Assembly (NCBI RefSeq): GCF_048128805.1
Contig: NC_136010.1
Span: forward strand, 15,231,980 to 15,295,979
Length of the DNA stretch: 64,000 bases
Source: Centroberyx gerrardi
Taxonomy: Eukaryota > Chordata > Actinopteri > Beryciformes > Berycidae
Reading direction: 5' to 3'
Shown: in pieces, positions 15,102 through 27,370 of the stretch
Layout of the letters: each line of letters opens with the position of its first letter
Numbering within the stretch: the first letter of the stretch is position 1
Notes under the pieces: generated by a model
Seen by the model: only the letters and a program-made list of their open reading frames with translations
Database searches by the model: none
Told to the model about the DNA's origin: nothing
Position numbers and translations under genes: made by a program

Positions 15102-18100
15102 ATGGGGGCGAATGAATGTAGGCAGTAGAGTACATAACAAAATGGAGGCATGTTAGTAGGAACTGTAAATAGCTGATGAGAGTAGAGCAGGGCAACATGT
15201 AGCCACTAACACCTACATTTGCCAGGATTGGACAGTTTTACTGCTTTCTCTGAAACACGCCAGCAGCCTCACATAACACTTCTGAGGTTTCTGTTCAAAG
15301 CAGGATGAGACATATGAAATAGCCTTGATTACCTGCTAGTGACATGTTTCTAATAACTTATTTGGCATTTAAGCTCCTGATAATAGCATCATTCTTATTA
15401 TGGGTATACAACTTTGCATCTTTGTTTTGCAACTTTGTATAATGACTTTCCAGACTGTGCAGGTGCAGGTTGTCAGGGACAGGGACAGTGGACAGGGACC
15501 GTCATAAACATGCTTTACTGAACAATCAATTCTATGGGAAGCAGATGTGTCAGTAATATATAATAACCATTTACTGCAGTGCAGTGTATTGATCTCTGTC
15601 AGCAGTGATGGTGGTATACTGCTCAGAGTTCAGTACCTATGGTCCAGTAAGGCCTCTGCTTACTGAGCCTCATGCAGAGGATTTAATGATGCTGCATGTA
15701 GAAACAACAGCATGAACAGGCTCTCTAGAGGGAATAGGAAGATTTGGACACAAGCCGTCTCTTCTGCCCTCCACCTGAACTTTCCTTCTGCTTTGACTGC
15801 AAACACAGCATCACAACAAGTGGTACAAGTCCATCATCCTGCCTCAGGACTGCAGCAGTCACCGTACACAATTCTTTCTTGAATGTTACAAATTAGAATA
15901 AAATTGGCACATTATAACCAATAGCGTGCTTCTCCATAATGAGTGGCTGCCAGATCATTCATTGCACCATCTGCTGGCTGAAAAGAAAACAAAATTTGAA
16001 TTTTCCAAGTAATTCTCCTCTCAGTACAGCAGTGGTACAGCGTGTACTCAGGAAAAATGGGATTTCTATGATGCTGTGATGATCTGCAAAGCCTGTTCTG
16101 CAATCAGTGCCATTGTGCAATTTAAATACAAATGATAGGGGTGGCACATGTGTCTCATAGCAAGCTGAATACCATGTACACATGTTGCACATATGTCTGC
16201 GTATGTATGTCAACTGTTTTCTTGTAAATTGATTTGCTCTATTTGCGCTTTTTATGTATAAATGTATTCTTTAAGACAGTGGGTTTTTTTCTGGCACTAA
16301 ATTTGGTGTTACTGTATTGTGAATTCTTCTGACATAATACATACAGCATATTAGCCACAAAACATGTTGAGGAAACATAATGAGGGAGCATCAACCTTGA
16401 AACCTCTGGAAAAAGAGGTGGGGAGATAATTCTATTTCTGTTCCTGTAAAATCAAGGCTCTAGTCAATAAGTCAGTCAGTCATTAAAGTCTTCATTGACA
16501 ACAGTAACTTTAGGTTATTTCTGAGACGATTATCTCACATCACACGTCTGGCATCACATCAGCATTAATAGAAGTGTACTGGTCTTTGATAAAGGCTGTA
16601 AAGACATCACTTTATATTTCTGCATCACAGTAATGTAGGGCAACCGATTTTACAGATCTTTTGATGGACTATTCACTTAGTTGACAAAATCGTATGAATA
16701 TTAGCAGGCTAACAATTTATTTAGTCAAGAACAGTATTATGTGGAAGATATGCAGGATTATTCATGTGCACATATTAATATATGTAAGTTCCATCTACAA
16801 TGCATATACTGTATGCATATCATTTGTTATCCACGCAATTGTTCTTTTAGCCTTGTGCATCAAATACTGTGTCTAGTGTTGCATTTTGATTCACCCTGCT
16901 GTAATGAACTGATTTGAACACATTATGTAGAGCAATAAAGAGCGTGCCAAACTAGTAACATGTGCATGCTGGCATAATTACCTTGATAGAAGGCTTCTTG
17001 GTGGAAAAGCCTCTGTACCAGCCTAAAGAAACATCAAAATGAACATCAAAGATTCATGCAGTGACTTGATCATTATGCCACAGCACTTCAAGCAGCTCAA
17101 AGATGAAGTGTTTCTTTAGATTTAGGAAAAGCGACCACCACACTACAGTAGTGTCCATTTTACCCTACATCTATAGCTCTTATTTTTATACAATCAAACA
17201 CAATAACTGTGCCTTTACTTATCACAAGTCTGTGTTACCACAGAAGAAATGTCTGCTTTTACCTTCGCTCTTCTCCAGGATCTGTACGGTTTCCCCAATC
17301 TCCAGGACCAGAGCCTGACATACTGACGACCGGAAGTTGCAGATCACTGTGCAAAGAAAGAGAAGACAGAAATCAATGAAACAGCAGCTCATAAAAACAT
17401 GTTTGAGCTTACAGTAGTCTTATGTAAGTGTTGAAATTAGAAATGACATCCAGGCTGAGGATGAGCAACTCTTCCCTTGGTTTCATCCTTGTGACCTGTG
17501 ATTAGGCGAGGTGCATCCCCAACAATGTCATGTTTCCACACAGCATGTGTTTTGGGGTTGTAGCGGGGCAGTTATCGCAGCTTTTTAATAAGCTGTTTAA
17601 TGCAAACATCTAAACACAGTGTCGCACAGGAACCACTGCTTAGCCAACTGTAAACAAGCTCCCACCCTGAAGTGGGTAGTCATTTTAATAGGCAATTAAT
17701 TCTTAAGCAGTCCTGATTTTAGTGCAATGTTAAGTTAATTGCACTGTCTCCAAAAATAGAGCCCACACAAACTGCTAAGTAGTATGGCTAAATGCTTCTC
17801 TATCATAAGTCGGCATTAGCATAAATCTTCCATTCCGCCTGCTTTTGCAGCATCATGAAGTCAGAGGCTTTGACTGTACACTGAAACATCCGGTGACTCA
17901 AAACCTGATTAAGGACACGATTATTCTTCAGGGGACGGACGTCAGGAGGACCTTCACTATATCATATGGCCTCTGCAGCCTCTAATAGATGCTCTTTTTA
18001 TTTGAGCGACATTGCAACTTGGCAACCATGTAATGTATACAAGCCTCAGTAAAGACAAATGTGTTTAATAATGACGGGGCTCCATTGACGATTCAAAAAC

Positions 18101-21100
18101 CTACAAATGCTGGCCCTTCAAGGAGAGTTCGGTGTGAATCATTATGCTGATGAACTAGCCAGGGGACCCAGTGAGGGGGAGGAAGAGAAGGAGGGGCTCG
18201 GGGCTCGGCTCCATTGCCTGTTTGAGGGAAACGAGTGCTCAGTTCCTCTGCTAGGGTAACTATGGCAACAGATCATCTACAAACTGGAGGGCTTTCTTCA
18301 CTGTAACTGCTGCAGGGATCTGGGCATTTTAAAATGGCAAGCTTATGGATGCTGCGTGACACTAAGGTTCAAATCAAGCGCATTGGGCATATATTAGAGG
18401 GAGAGAGATGGACAGACTTAAAGAGTCACCTTGTCACCTTTTTAGTCTGCTTCAGGCCCTTTACCAGCCAGGGCTAAATATTCTCTATTTGAGGGCCCTA
18501 TTCTTTAATGTCCTCTGATTCATTTGAATTGCAAAACCTGCACTCACACCATTAGAAAGCTCTTCAGCAGAGGCCACGTCAGAACAAGATGAGATTGTCA
18601 TGTTTGAGAGAGATGGGCGCATCATCAGGCTCATATTTTCATAGTCCTCCCTCACAAACCCTCCAAGCTGTTCGAACACTCACTCTCTCATTGTGCCTAA
18701 AGCTCCCAATACTTAGCATATCCTTAAAACACACACAACAAAATTAATCTTTGGCTTGTTGAACATGTTGAACGTAGGATGTTGGAAGGACTTATGGGAC
18801 AAGCAGAAGAATAGGCAAATATTGGCAAAAAGCTAATATACTATACTCAGCCACAGTATTTCCATCCAAACTGTCTCTCTGTGTAGTTGGATCCACAAGC
18901 CACACAACTTCTTATGACCAATATTGTGTAACACTTGAGTTCATCGAAGGCCCGGGAACCCACAGCTCTTACAGTATAGATAAGAGGTTCCCCAAACTGG
19001 CAGCCACACTGCTCAGCACCTGGCTGTGGAGTTCAGTCACAGTTAAAAAGCAATGTGAAAATGTTCATGGCATGAAATAGATGCACAACTCTGTGCAATT
19101 AGTTAATCTATGCAGAACCGACACATTTTGAGCCTTTCAGGAATAATTATCAACATGAGCAAGTGAATAAAGAACAAAAACAAGGCTATGCAAATGGATA
19201 GATCATTTCTTAGATAACAAATACAAAGGCAACGCTTTCTAAAATACTAAATTAAGGTGCAGAGATAGTAAACCATGCAGAACTGGTACAACCTACAGCC
19301 AGAAAAAGAATTAATCATAAAGCCAACAGTGTGGTTAAATTAAGTGCTATAGATTGAATGAACATAGCAGAGCATTCATTATTATACAATACATTTCTAC
19401 CATATATTGTCGACAGTTCAAATAGAAATTTCAAGTATATAACATTCTCTATTTCTCAACTTGTGTCTGACAAAAACTTGTATTCTTCAGAAATCTGGCA
19501 GAATGTTTTTTCAAGGCTGACAGCAGTTTCTGTGGATCCACATGACAGAATGTGATGATTGCAGGCAGATGCTGCACTTCAGTGCTCTCTACAGCGTTAA
19601 AAGAGAGGTTGTAGTGTCACGCGCGCCGTGTCTATGTCTAAGAGCTTTGTCTTGCATCACAAGCACACACTTGCATCACATTAGCAAACTGTGATACTAT
19701 ACTGAGTCACGTCGTTTACTATGTATGTGCTGTCTGCAATACTTTGTTTTCTTTTACTCTCTGCAATACCGTTCAACTACAAGAAGAAATGTTAAAACAC
19801 CACATTTGTTTCTTATATTTGTGCAACTAAATGTATGTTACCATTTTCATGATCAGGCCAACCGAAACATAAAGAAATTATTCATCAAAAAATATATAAA
19901 ATTACATCTGTGTCATATTTTTTCTTTATACTGCGGATGAATATCAGCTTCCAATGATGATCTATACCAAAATAAAGGGGTCGTTGATGAAAATATTGAT
20001 TATTACATCTTGTCATGTCTAGAAAAATGTTTTATTATTACTATGTAATGTACTGAAGCACGAAACAGAGAGTAGACATGGTCGAATGAACTTGCTTCAG
20101 AATGGCTGAGAGAGACATACTGTACCTCACTTTTCTGTGGCCCCACAGAGGGGAAATGTTCTGCAGAGTAAAGGGCAGCAGACATCAAAAAGCTGCCAGC
20201 ATAACAGTGAGCACAGTTGTGGCTCATAAATTGGTCTGCTGTCTTTTCAAAACAACGCTGTACTGAAGGCACCACTGTGTCCAAAAACATTTTATTAAAG
20301 GAGACGCCTAAGACACAGCGGTCATCTAAACCACAGAAACAAAATGAACTTCCTTCTCTTGTGTTTCGTTGGTCCTTTCAGCTCCAGGCCAAATCACGAC
20401 TGGTACGACAGGTGACTCTGGTGAGCTGAATTACTGACTGAACGTGTCCTTCAGCTGTTCCAATAATGCAACGTGAGCATGCAGACCCTGCAGGTCCTGC
20501 TTTCCTGGCTTGAGCAGTGCTGTCCCAGATACTTGCATGGCAAAGTTAAAAATTACACAACGGTCTTTGTGCTTCGCCCACTGAGTCATGTTGCTCAGCA
20601 CGACTTGAATGCACACTCACTCACTCAGACACATTACTGCGCCGAGGTCTTGCTAACCTAAGGATTTCTGCCACAGAGATGGAGAAGCGTTTTGCCACAT
20701 CCAATTCTAAATCAGTGTCACAGCGGCCTGAGCATGCCACCCATCTGCATGACGATGACCTTAACTTTCATCCCCTTTTAACGACCATGTATATGACTGT
20801 CACACACAAACAAATACATACAGACATTGTCCCGATGTACATGAGTAGCCTACATATAAAAATAGTGCACAGTAGTAATAATGAACTTGCAAAGACAAGA
20901 GAAGTAATCCAATCCCCGAGGTGAATCCAGGAAGTGCTCACCCAATTGTAGCTCAACAACTTTCCGCTGGGGATGGGATCAGGGGTTAAATCACGGTTAA
21001 AACCATGAAGAAATGCTACTTTAGGCTACATTAATCTCTCTAATCCTACTCACAATTGAACATTAGCTCTATCTTTTGTTCTGTCATGAATACATTTGAT

Positions 21101-23408
21101 CCCGTAAGTGTCCATCTCAGATAATGGTGGCCTAGTTTGCTCGATTATCTTGTGTACGGCTGCAGTAGTTTGTGTCTGGACCGCGTCCATGTGGCCACAT
21201 ATAAAGCCGGCTGAATGGTCTCACTCTCTCATGGGGGGGTAAAGTACTCTGATACAGAGATGTCTTACAGTAAGAGCTCTTTGCAGGAACTTACTGTAAA
21301 AGCAATTCTCTCAATATTGCCGCTAATGTGAGTGAAATCCATATGGTTCATTTGCAAATAGGCTGAAAATGAACAAAAATACCTGTTGAACTGGGAGACC
21401 TAAACCTTTTCATGAAGACTGGACAGAGGCGGCAATACAAGCAATCCAGGCCTCTGCTGGTATCCCACGAGCGATTTACAAAGAGTTAATATTCACAGTA
21501 TAAACCAAGAAAAAATAATAAATAGGAAGTGATTCTAAGAAAGGCATTAAGGTTTCATGAGGTGGTGTCTAACTGTTTCCTGTTTAGTCTGAAGATAAGA
21601 TAACACAGGAGAAAAAGAAAAGAAGGCCTTGCTACTCACAGACTACAGCTCAGCTTCACTGGTCATATCGAGATATTTGACAGACAATGGCAAAATATGC
21701 AAATAAAATAAGAAAGCATCCAATATGGTGTCTCTAATAACAGAAGAGGCACTCCAAAAATGAATGCCACTCCATAATAAGCTAGGCTATAGCTAGTAGG
21801 GCTAATCTGCAATGATGTAAACAGTGAAGCTGAAGTGCAGACTGAGAAATAGTGAACGCAGCATATGTCAGTATCCATGTTGTCTGACCCCAGTCGTTCG
21901 GCCTGTCAGTACAGGTATATACTGTATACTGTAGTGTGGCGGCTCTGCTCTGCTTCTGCGCATTTCAGCACCGCGGACAGCGCCACGCCGCTCAGCGCCG
22001 CACTGTGCTGAACTGTTGCTCTTCCTCACTGTAAACTGCCTCTTTTCTCTTGTCTTCCCCCAATCAATATCCGTGCTTTCCCCTTACGAGAAAGGACTAT
22101 GGTAATTCTATAATCAATTTAAGAAGGATACTATACAAATACCCTAGCAAAACTACCATCTATATAGTAATAACTAAATTACACCCTATGGGGACATTAC
22201 AGTGATGCCTGAGGAGGTTGAATATATGATTAAGCACGATAAGATCACTGGACAGCCACTGCTGAGTAACACAGACACTATAAGTCCCTCTGGCAACATT
22301 ATGGTGGTTATGGTTCTCAACCTATAGTGCAGCCCTTATGAGAGAATTTGATATAATGTAATGCCTGCAATGAAAGTGTGAGTGTGTGCGTGTGTGTGTG
22401 GAGAAGGGGGGGTCATGTGCTAGCCAGCGTGAGTAACCCTGCAAGTAACAAGCTGAAGAGCATCTGGACATGACTCACTCCCCTAATAAAACCCCCCACT
22501 ATAGTATTTCTATGTTATTCCTATAGGGACTTAATTACTGTATCTGCGGTGCTCAGTAGTGAGTTTATAGCACTTTATGGTATTATTTCACCTCCTATCA
22601 GTATAATACCCCTATAGGATATTATAGGGTAGTTTGCTGTGATATTTGAATGGTATCCTTCTAACATGCATCACAGGATCACTACGGTTCTGTGTTTTTT
22701 TCTCAAGGGTCAAATCATCGAGAAATGCTGAGCGAATTAGAGACTTTCAGCACTTTCTCGGGGTAAAAGTGCACAATGGGAGGAAATGTGTAAACAGCAG
22801 TGCAGTCAGTGGCTGTCGCAGCAGCAGTAGGTCTGTATAGTTTCCACAGGTAGGCTCCAGCCTCTCCAGCCTACACCTGTTGGAGGAACGCAGTCTCGAT
22901 GCCCCCTCGTGGTTTCAGCACGAATCGCCTTTTTTTTCTCCCCCACTGATATGCCTCTTCAAAGAAAAAAAAAAAAGCTAAACGTTATGCTACACTGACG
23001 CATTTTACAAAACCCAAACTCTGACTATATGAGCCTGATGATAAAGCAGCGGCTGCAGTTACATAGGCAGCAGATAGCAGCGATAGCAGCCTAAAGGTTA
23101 TGGGTTGTATCATCCCACGCAATTCGCCTTCCTATGCAGTCACTGGCCGCGTACATCAGCCATTATAAGTGTGTGTGTTTTTCATTGGGTGTAATGGGCA
23201 TAATGGACAGAAAAATGTGTTTGGTAGCCTATGCGGAATGTCGATGAACAAAATTGGGTGTTTCTCCAAAAAAAAAAAAAAAAAACTGCCAACGCAGCGT
23301 TGAAAGATAAAAGTCAATTAAATAGAAGCCAACCGTTAGAAATGAACAATTAAGGGATAGGATTGACTCACCAACTCCGATTTTCTCCTCCTCTGTAGGT
23401 ATCCACAT
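132..23408 (-). CDS. dock3: DOCK3 (dedicator of cytokinesis 3), 5' part, 16 coding exons
   Basis: Guanine nucleotide exchange factor of the DOCK-B group; the family activates Rac, mainly in neurons. Coding exons in transcript order (minus strand): 23372-23408 (ATG 23406-23408), 17263-17346, 16982-17022, 14478-14533, 10465-10561, 8610-8758, 7686-7770, 6306-6347, 5231-5385, 4936-5017, 4756-4816, 4243-4390, 3017-3105, 1895-2020, 450-574, 132-294. All have GT/AG sites and the lengths add up in frame: 1540 nt, 513 codons plus one base, about a quarter of the ~2030-residue family length, so the gene continues past the left edge. The protein starts MWIPTEEEKIG and has an SH3 domain, a long helical region (KQLYVKHKVDLFHKLRHVM) and the beginning of DHR-1. 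The short HVSSRHCGQQSTNQ exon and overall similarity favour DOCK3 over DOCK4; the match is from memory of the family. Confidence 0.95.
1148..1361. repeat. (GGAGA)n pentanucleotide microsatellite
   Basis: About 40 imperfect copies of gagga/gagag with a few substitutions, in the dock3 intron between exons 15 (450-574) and 14 (1895-2020). The LSSP-repeat reading frames on the other strand are a product of this repeat and are not genes. The flanking sequence 575-1147 and 1362-1894 is otherwise unremarkable intron. Confidence 0.95.
2057..2119. repeat. (GT)n tract followed by a 19-base G run
   Basis: A GT-rich stretch runs into an uninterrupted G19 at 2101-2119, within ~80 nt of the acceptor of dock3 exon 14 (exon edge 2020). 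On the coding strand this is a C19 then CA-rich sequence upstream of the acceptor. The purine-rich sequence 2120-2420 beyond it is low complexity. Confidence 0.9.
2814..2913 (+). mobile_element. SINE 3' fragment
   Basis: The segment reads tgtccttgaacccctacctgc..., then gtgagctgctctggataaga, then gcatcagcaaaaagcc and a taaatg end. This is the recognisable 3' portion of a fish tRNA-derived SINE family whose tail reads like gctctggataagagcgtctg. The tRNA-like head is missing. It lies in the dock3 intron upstream of exon 13. Family assignment is from memory. Confidence 0.55.
4459..4665 (+). mobile_element. 5'-truncated LINE 3' tail
   Basis: AT-rich sequence ending in gtgtaaagcactttgaattg, then a tatataaataaacttgcc end with a short (CTTGC)-like tail. 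This structure is typical of truncated fish non-LTR retrotransposons, whose 3' ends carry a polyadenylation-like AATAAA and a short tandem tail. It sits between dock3 exons 12 (4243-4390) and 11 (4756-4816). Only the 3' UTR portion remains and no reverse transcriptase is seen. Confidence 0.6.
5876..6012 (-). mobile_element. tRNA-derived SINE
   Basis: Read on the minus strand: a tRNA-like head gctcaatgggaagagcatga..., a B-box-like ggggtttgattcccac, then a body ending in ggcgctttggataaaagtgt and ccactgaattgcatttg. The head and the 'gctttggataaaag' tail are hallmarks of a common fish SINE. It lies in the dock3 intron between exons 9 and 8. A functional tRNA is excluded because there is no complete cloverleaf. 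Confidence 0.6.
6306..6347 (-). other. dock3: dock3 42-nt in-frame micro-exon (exon 8)
   Basis: This 14-codon exon encodes HVSSRHCGQQSTNQ. It is preceded by acceptor cactctttag and followed by donor gtacgg. It starts and ends in phase 0, so skipping it would leave the frame intact. It corresponds to the HLSSRQSVQQSTSQ-type segment of mammalian DOCK3, which DOCK4 lacks as far as I recall. It is too short for ORF-based detection and was found by frame and splice-site reading between exons 7686-7770 and 5231-5385. Confidence 0.85.
10584..10610. repeat. (CA)n close to the dock3 exon 5 acceptor
   Basis: About 13 CA units on the plus strand, meaning (TG)n on the dock3 coding strand. It ends 22 nt upstream of the exon 5 boundary at 10561 (acceptor gccctag). 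UG-rich sequence at this distance can be bound by TDP-43 or CELF proteins; that role is inference here. Confidence 0.9.
11384..11420. repeat. (TG)n microsatellite
   Basis: About 18 TG units followed by ctgtgtgtctggg and a GA-rich stretch, inside dock3 intron 4 (10562-14477). Bases 10620-12147 outside this repeat show nothing I can name. Confidence 0.9.
12148..14100 (+). mobile_element. Decayed Harbinger-type DNA transposon with Myb/SANT-like gene remnant
   Basis: The ends are inverted: gctctattttcgtga at 12148-12162 and its reverse complement at 14086-14100, each followed inward by 'ggcgcaa/ggcgcat'-type sequence. Near the left end the plus strand encodes, with stops and frame breaks, SFSQEETDVLVQEVQNRHKR around 12433-12492 and AQCRKQVNDIRRRAKQKLA around 12567-12623. 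Both resemble the Myb/SANT-like DNA-binding partner protein of PIF/Harbinger transposons. No complete transposase is visible. Immediate flanks read taa on the left and tta on the right after a one- or two-base offset, so a TWA target duplication is possible but not exact. The whole element lies in dock3 intron 4. Confidence 0.65.
13048..13930. mobile_element. Non-autonomous DNA transposon nested in the Harbinger element
   Basis: Termini are agggctcggtatcg at the left and cgatacccggccct at the right: inverted copies of the motif agggcYSGGTATCG, with sequence related to a common hAT-like fish family whose ends read like gggctgggtatcg. It interrupts the outer element, since gcgccaag/ggcgca-type outer sequence resumes after 13940. 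No open transposase reading frame is supported inside. A clean 8-bp target duplication was not found (acacact against accccct at the flanks). Confidence 0.55.
14478..23408 (-). other. dock3: dock3 exons 1-4: SH3 domain
   Basis: Residues ~7-66 are split over four small exons (37, 84, 41 and 56 nt). Visible SH3 features are the VVICNF first strand, the ALVLEIGETVQILE acidic/RT-loop segment, the conserved GWYRG, and GIFPTSYVHL at the end. In the family this domain binds ELMO adaptors and contributes to autoinhibition. Intron 1 (17347-23371, ~6 kb) is the largest dock3 intron here; apart from AT-rich sequence and a short GT run near 22380-22400, I see nothing in it that I can name. Confidence 0.9.
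15074..15100. repeat. (AG)n microsatellite
   Basis: About 13 AG units in dock3 intron 3 (14534-16981). The rest of that intron shows no feature I can support. Confidence 0.85.
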
Positions 23409-24038
23409 ATTTGGTTATTTTCCCTCCGGTAGACGAAGCCACATTATGTCGATATCGTGAGATGATGCTGCTAAAAAAAATGAGAGCTGAAGGCTACAAA
23501 TTATCCTGGCTCCTTATACATCGGACTGCATGTCTCGAGCGGAATCTGTATCCTACGGTTTGGAGAAGGGGGGGCATCAATGCCTTTATATCTCGGGTCT
23601 ATTATGTCCCGGCGTGTCTGATGCAGTCTCCGTGTCCACCTACCAAACACACACACACATACACACACACACGGTGAGCGGCAATCTAGTCTCCAGAAAA
23701 CGGTGTTATAGCAGCCGCATTTCGACTGGAACGGGAATAGTTTTTTTTTTCTCCCCCTCGAGGTTTATTTATTTAATTTTGGTCATTAAGCCTATCGCAC
23801 TGCCATCAAGCCCGGTGGATCCGCTTCAGTCGAGCTGCCGCGCCGTGATGTAGCTCCCGGTGAATGGGGCTGAACCGGGAGTCGGTAATTAGTAGTCGTG
23901 ATATTGTTCACCGGTCCGAGCCGTTGTAGTGGTGCAAGAAAATCCCAGCAAACTGCAATATACCATAAGCTGCGCCATCTTCACGGCCGTCACATGACTC
24001 GTTTTGTCAACACTGATGTGTCAAGCATTTGCAAATAT

Positions 24039-24137
<99 letters not shown>

Positions 24138-24300
24138 GGCAGTTGCATCCATCACAAACACAAACTGCATTTTCTCATGGTAGGACGCTGGATCCTTCCT
24201 GATTGAAGGTGTTGCTCCGGGGATGTTGTGCCATAACTAGCTGACAGTGTTACATCAGTGAGGAGAGGAGAACCAGCAGGCCGGTCCGGACCATGTGGAA
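23409..24300 (-). promoter_or_regulatory. dock3: dock3 5' region with long (CT)n tract
   Basis: The interval immediately upstream of the dock3 ATG must hold the 5' UTR and probably the core promoter or an unseen upstream noncoding exon. It has a moderately GC-rich part (about 23780-23960) and an uninterrupted (CT)n at 24043-24135, which is (AG)n on the dock3 strand. A (CA) run lies at 23646-23672. No TATA box is evident at a clear position. The transcription start cannot be fixed from sequence alone. Confidence 0.4.
24043..24135. repeat. (CT)46 microsatellite
   Basis: About 93 bases of uninterrupted CT from gcgctctctc to ctctatgg. It lies ~640-730 bp upstream of the dock3 start codon. Long GA/CT tracts near promoters can bind GAF-like or other zinc-finger factors and are highly length-variable. 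Confidence 0.97.
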
Positions 24301-27300
24301 AACACTCCAGGTTGAGTCATTTCACAAGAAAAGACCACTACCGCTGCTGCTTTGTCATAGTGCAGTTACTCCTGCGTAAATGGGAGCCAACTGATTGCTA
24401 TGAGGCCCATTTGATCTTTGGATTGATTGATAGGTTTGACCCTAAACTAATTTAAATTATCAAGAAAGAGAAAGTGAGTTATTGAGCCCCTTATAGACCT
24501 ACAGCAGATAACCACTTGCTGGATAAAAGATGTCATTCACATTGCATTCACTTAAAAAAAATAATGAAATCTGAAAAGGGTTTGCCATTATCAATAACTT
24601 AGACCTCATTACAACCTCATTTATGACAAAGATTGAAGTCTGCAGGCAGGTAACAGCCTCTTTACTAAAGGTTTAGCCCTCACTTCATCAGTTTAGAAAG
24701 CTGAGCAGCAGACACTTTGTCTGTACTGTGCTGTTATCTTATAATATTGTTTTCTATTGATACTTCAACTCATATGAAGTCGTAAGTTTTGCACTAACCA
24801 GACTGTAAAGGGAGCTAAATCACATTAGATCCTGGTTACTAATACTTGCAGTCAACATTAGTCATTCTCAACTGTTTGCAGACTGAAGTAAAACAACAGA
24901 ATTCCTTGGTGCACTGTTGCCTGAAAATGTCACACAAATTATTTTGATCATGCAGAAAAGCCAAAGTAACACGCAGCTCAACTTGGCTCAGATTGCATCA
25001 ACTTGGAGGAAAAAAGTTTGATTGTAAGTTCATTAAGTTGAGTACTGATGCAAAGGTGATGTAATAAATTTGCTTGACGCTGGTGAGCAAACAGCCACTG
25101 TTTAAAAATGGGCTCTGGAATAATGATGAACACTATGCACATCACTTTGGTCTGTAAAGCAGTAAACTTCAAAACTTAATGCAGACTTTTATTTACAGTA
25201 TATTGCAATTCCACTGTTAATATGATTCTACTATTGTAATAACTCCAATGCTTCAGCTGAAGGGAAGAGGGCTTCAGCAACGCTACATCATGGCACAACA
25301 CACACTCAATAGACTGGGCCTAATCCTTATGAATAACATTTTTGGGAACACTGTATTACTTTTTTTTGCCTTGGAAATGTTCCACTGCCAACTGGAGTAT
25401 TATCTCACTCTGACCTGGATCTGGACATTGTTCCCAGCAGTGTGTTCTGGGAAAACAGCACACGTTCTGTAGTTGATGTTTCAGACCAGACGCTTTTGTT
25501 CATAAAAAATCTGTCATATATCTTATAGGCTAATACTCTAGTAGTACATCTACATCGTCCATCTGGAGGCTGGTACTTCATTCTTCATTCTCACTCTGTG
25601 CTGGTGCGCTGGCCAATGCACTACTGGTCATTTATTACAGCTTGAATGCAGATTGCTATATAGATTATTGACTGGTGAAGGTGTGACATGCATACTCCAC
25701 AGTCCAGTGTGTGTCTTGTACTGCCACCTTTGCACTGTGTGTCATGATGTACTGTGAAACCTTAAGCTGTCAGCATGTTTCTGAACCAGTGCCACTGAGA
25801 CAAAGACAAATTTATTTCTCTTGAAGATTAAAACAATTCTTATTCTGATATCAGTGAAGAGAAATGGAAAAAATAAAATGAAAGATTTTCAGCAAATACT
25901 GACCGTACTATGTTTTAGTATGCCGTATGGATGTGCATTTTACAGTGTGCTAAACTGTCTTGTCCTATAGACAAGGCAATCATGTCTAGAAAAATAGAGC
26001 CGGGTGATTTGGTGAATATTGAGTGTCCAGTGAGTTTGATGAAGTGTGGGAGGGAGGGCATTATTCAGCAAGGTAATTTCTCTCCATCACAGCGACTCCA
26101 TGACTGACTCCCATCTGTCTATTATTTCAAGTGGAACACTGTGGGCGGTGTTTCAATCACATACATAAAGCTGGAGGAGTGCGGGGCGCTTTATAATCTA
26201 AATATGTATCCCTGGATAATGCAGTCATCTCTGAAAAACAAAACAGAAAATAAGAAAAACAGAAAATAATGCCCGAAAATATGCTTAAGTGATACAGTGA
26301 TACAGAATCTGGCACAGAAAACACTTACAATGGCAAAAAATATTCAAAGAGCCTAGTGCATTTTTATCAATTTTTATGTTTTCTTTTTTCTCCGAGTTCC
26401 TTCTCTCAGCTTTGGGAAGAGGTTTCGTTTTGCTCCCACTCTGATGCAGCAGCAGCACCTCAAGAGCCCTGTGAGGATGAGCGGTCCACTGGAAGCAGGG
26501 ATTGCCTAACACAGTGAGAGCTACTATCAGTTTCAACACTCCCAATTCCAGCAGACAATAAGAGCTGGCAGAGGAGGCAATAAGAAGCATGCCATACCGA
26601 CTCATCAATCATTTGCTTTCACACACACACACACACACACACTGAGACACACACTTTCTCTCTTTTTCTCTTTCACACTCTTCAGTATTACACAATATCT
26701 CACGCGCACTCCTTTATGCTCCTTTATCGTCAAAATAAGCGCTGTCAATACACATGGACACACACGTGCTTGTGCACAGAGACACACGTGCACACACACA
26801 CACACAATTGCGGAATCTTATTTGATCCATCCTTATGTGGTTATTATGATTATTTTAATGTGTTCTATTATTATCTGTGGAGGAGGCCACAGGAAAATTT
26901 GATGGCAAATCCCTGCATGTACAATTCAAGCATTCAGACAACTGAATAATACCGCTTAATGGAAAATGCGATACTCTAAGGCATATAAAACAGTCCATCA
27001 GAAAAATGCAATTATGTGAACACAACCAATGTATAGCATAACTAATGTATATTATTTCATTTAATGTATTTATTGCTCATTCCTATTGCAAATGTACATT
27101 TTCTGTGCCGCATTGTAATCCCCTGCAGGTCATCTCTTAGCTCTATTTCCTGCATGGATATACTGTGAGACCGCTCCAACTTTTTGTAAAGACTTCACTC
27201 ACTGGCCACCATACATCACTATAATTTAACAAAGCTAATTTTACTGATAATGCTATTTTTGCCTTACTGTGGCAGTTTGACAATTATGTTTGTTTATCAT

Positions 27301-27370
27301 TATATTATGTTATCTCATTCATCAAAAATGAAGTCACCCCTTCATTAAAGAAGCACACAAAAATAATTTT
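24300..27370. other. Intergenic region between dock3 and dcaf1
   Basis: No exon with conserved protein similarity or paired splice sites was found on either strand. Content is AT-rich unique sequence, a (CA) run at 26620-26642, and a CA-rich stretch near 26755-26806. Short reading frames here are not supported as genes. Confidence 0.6.
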
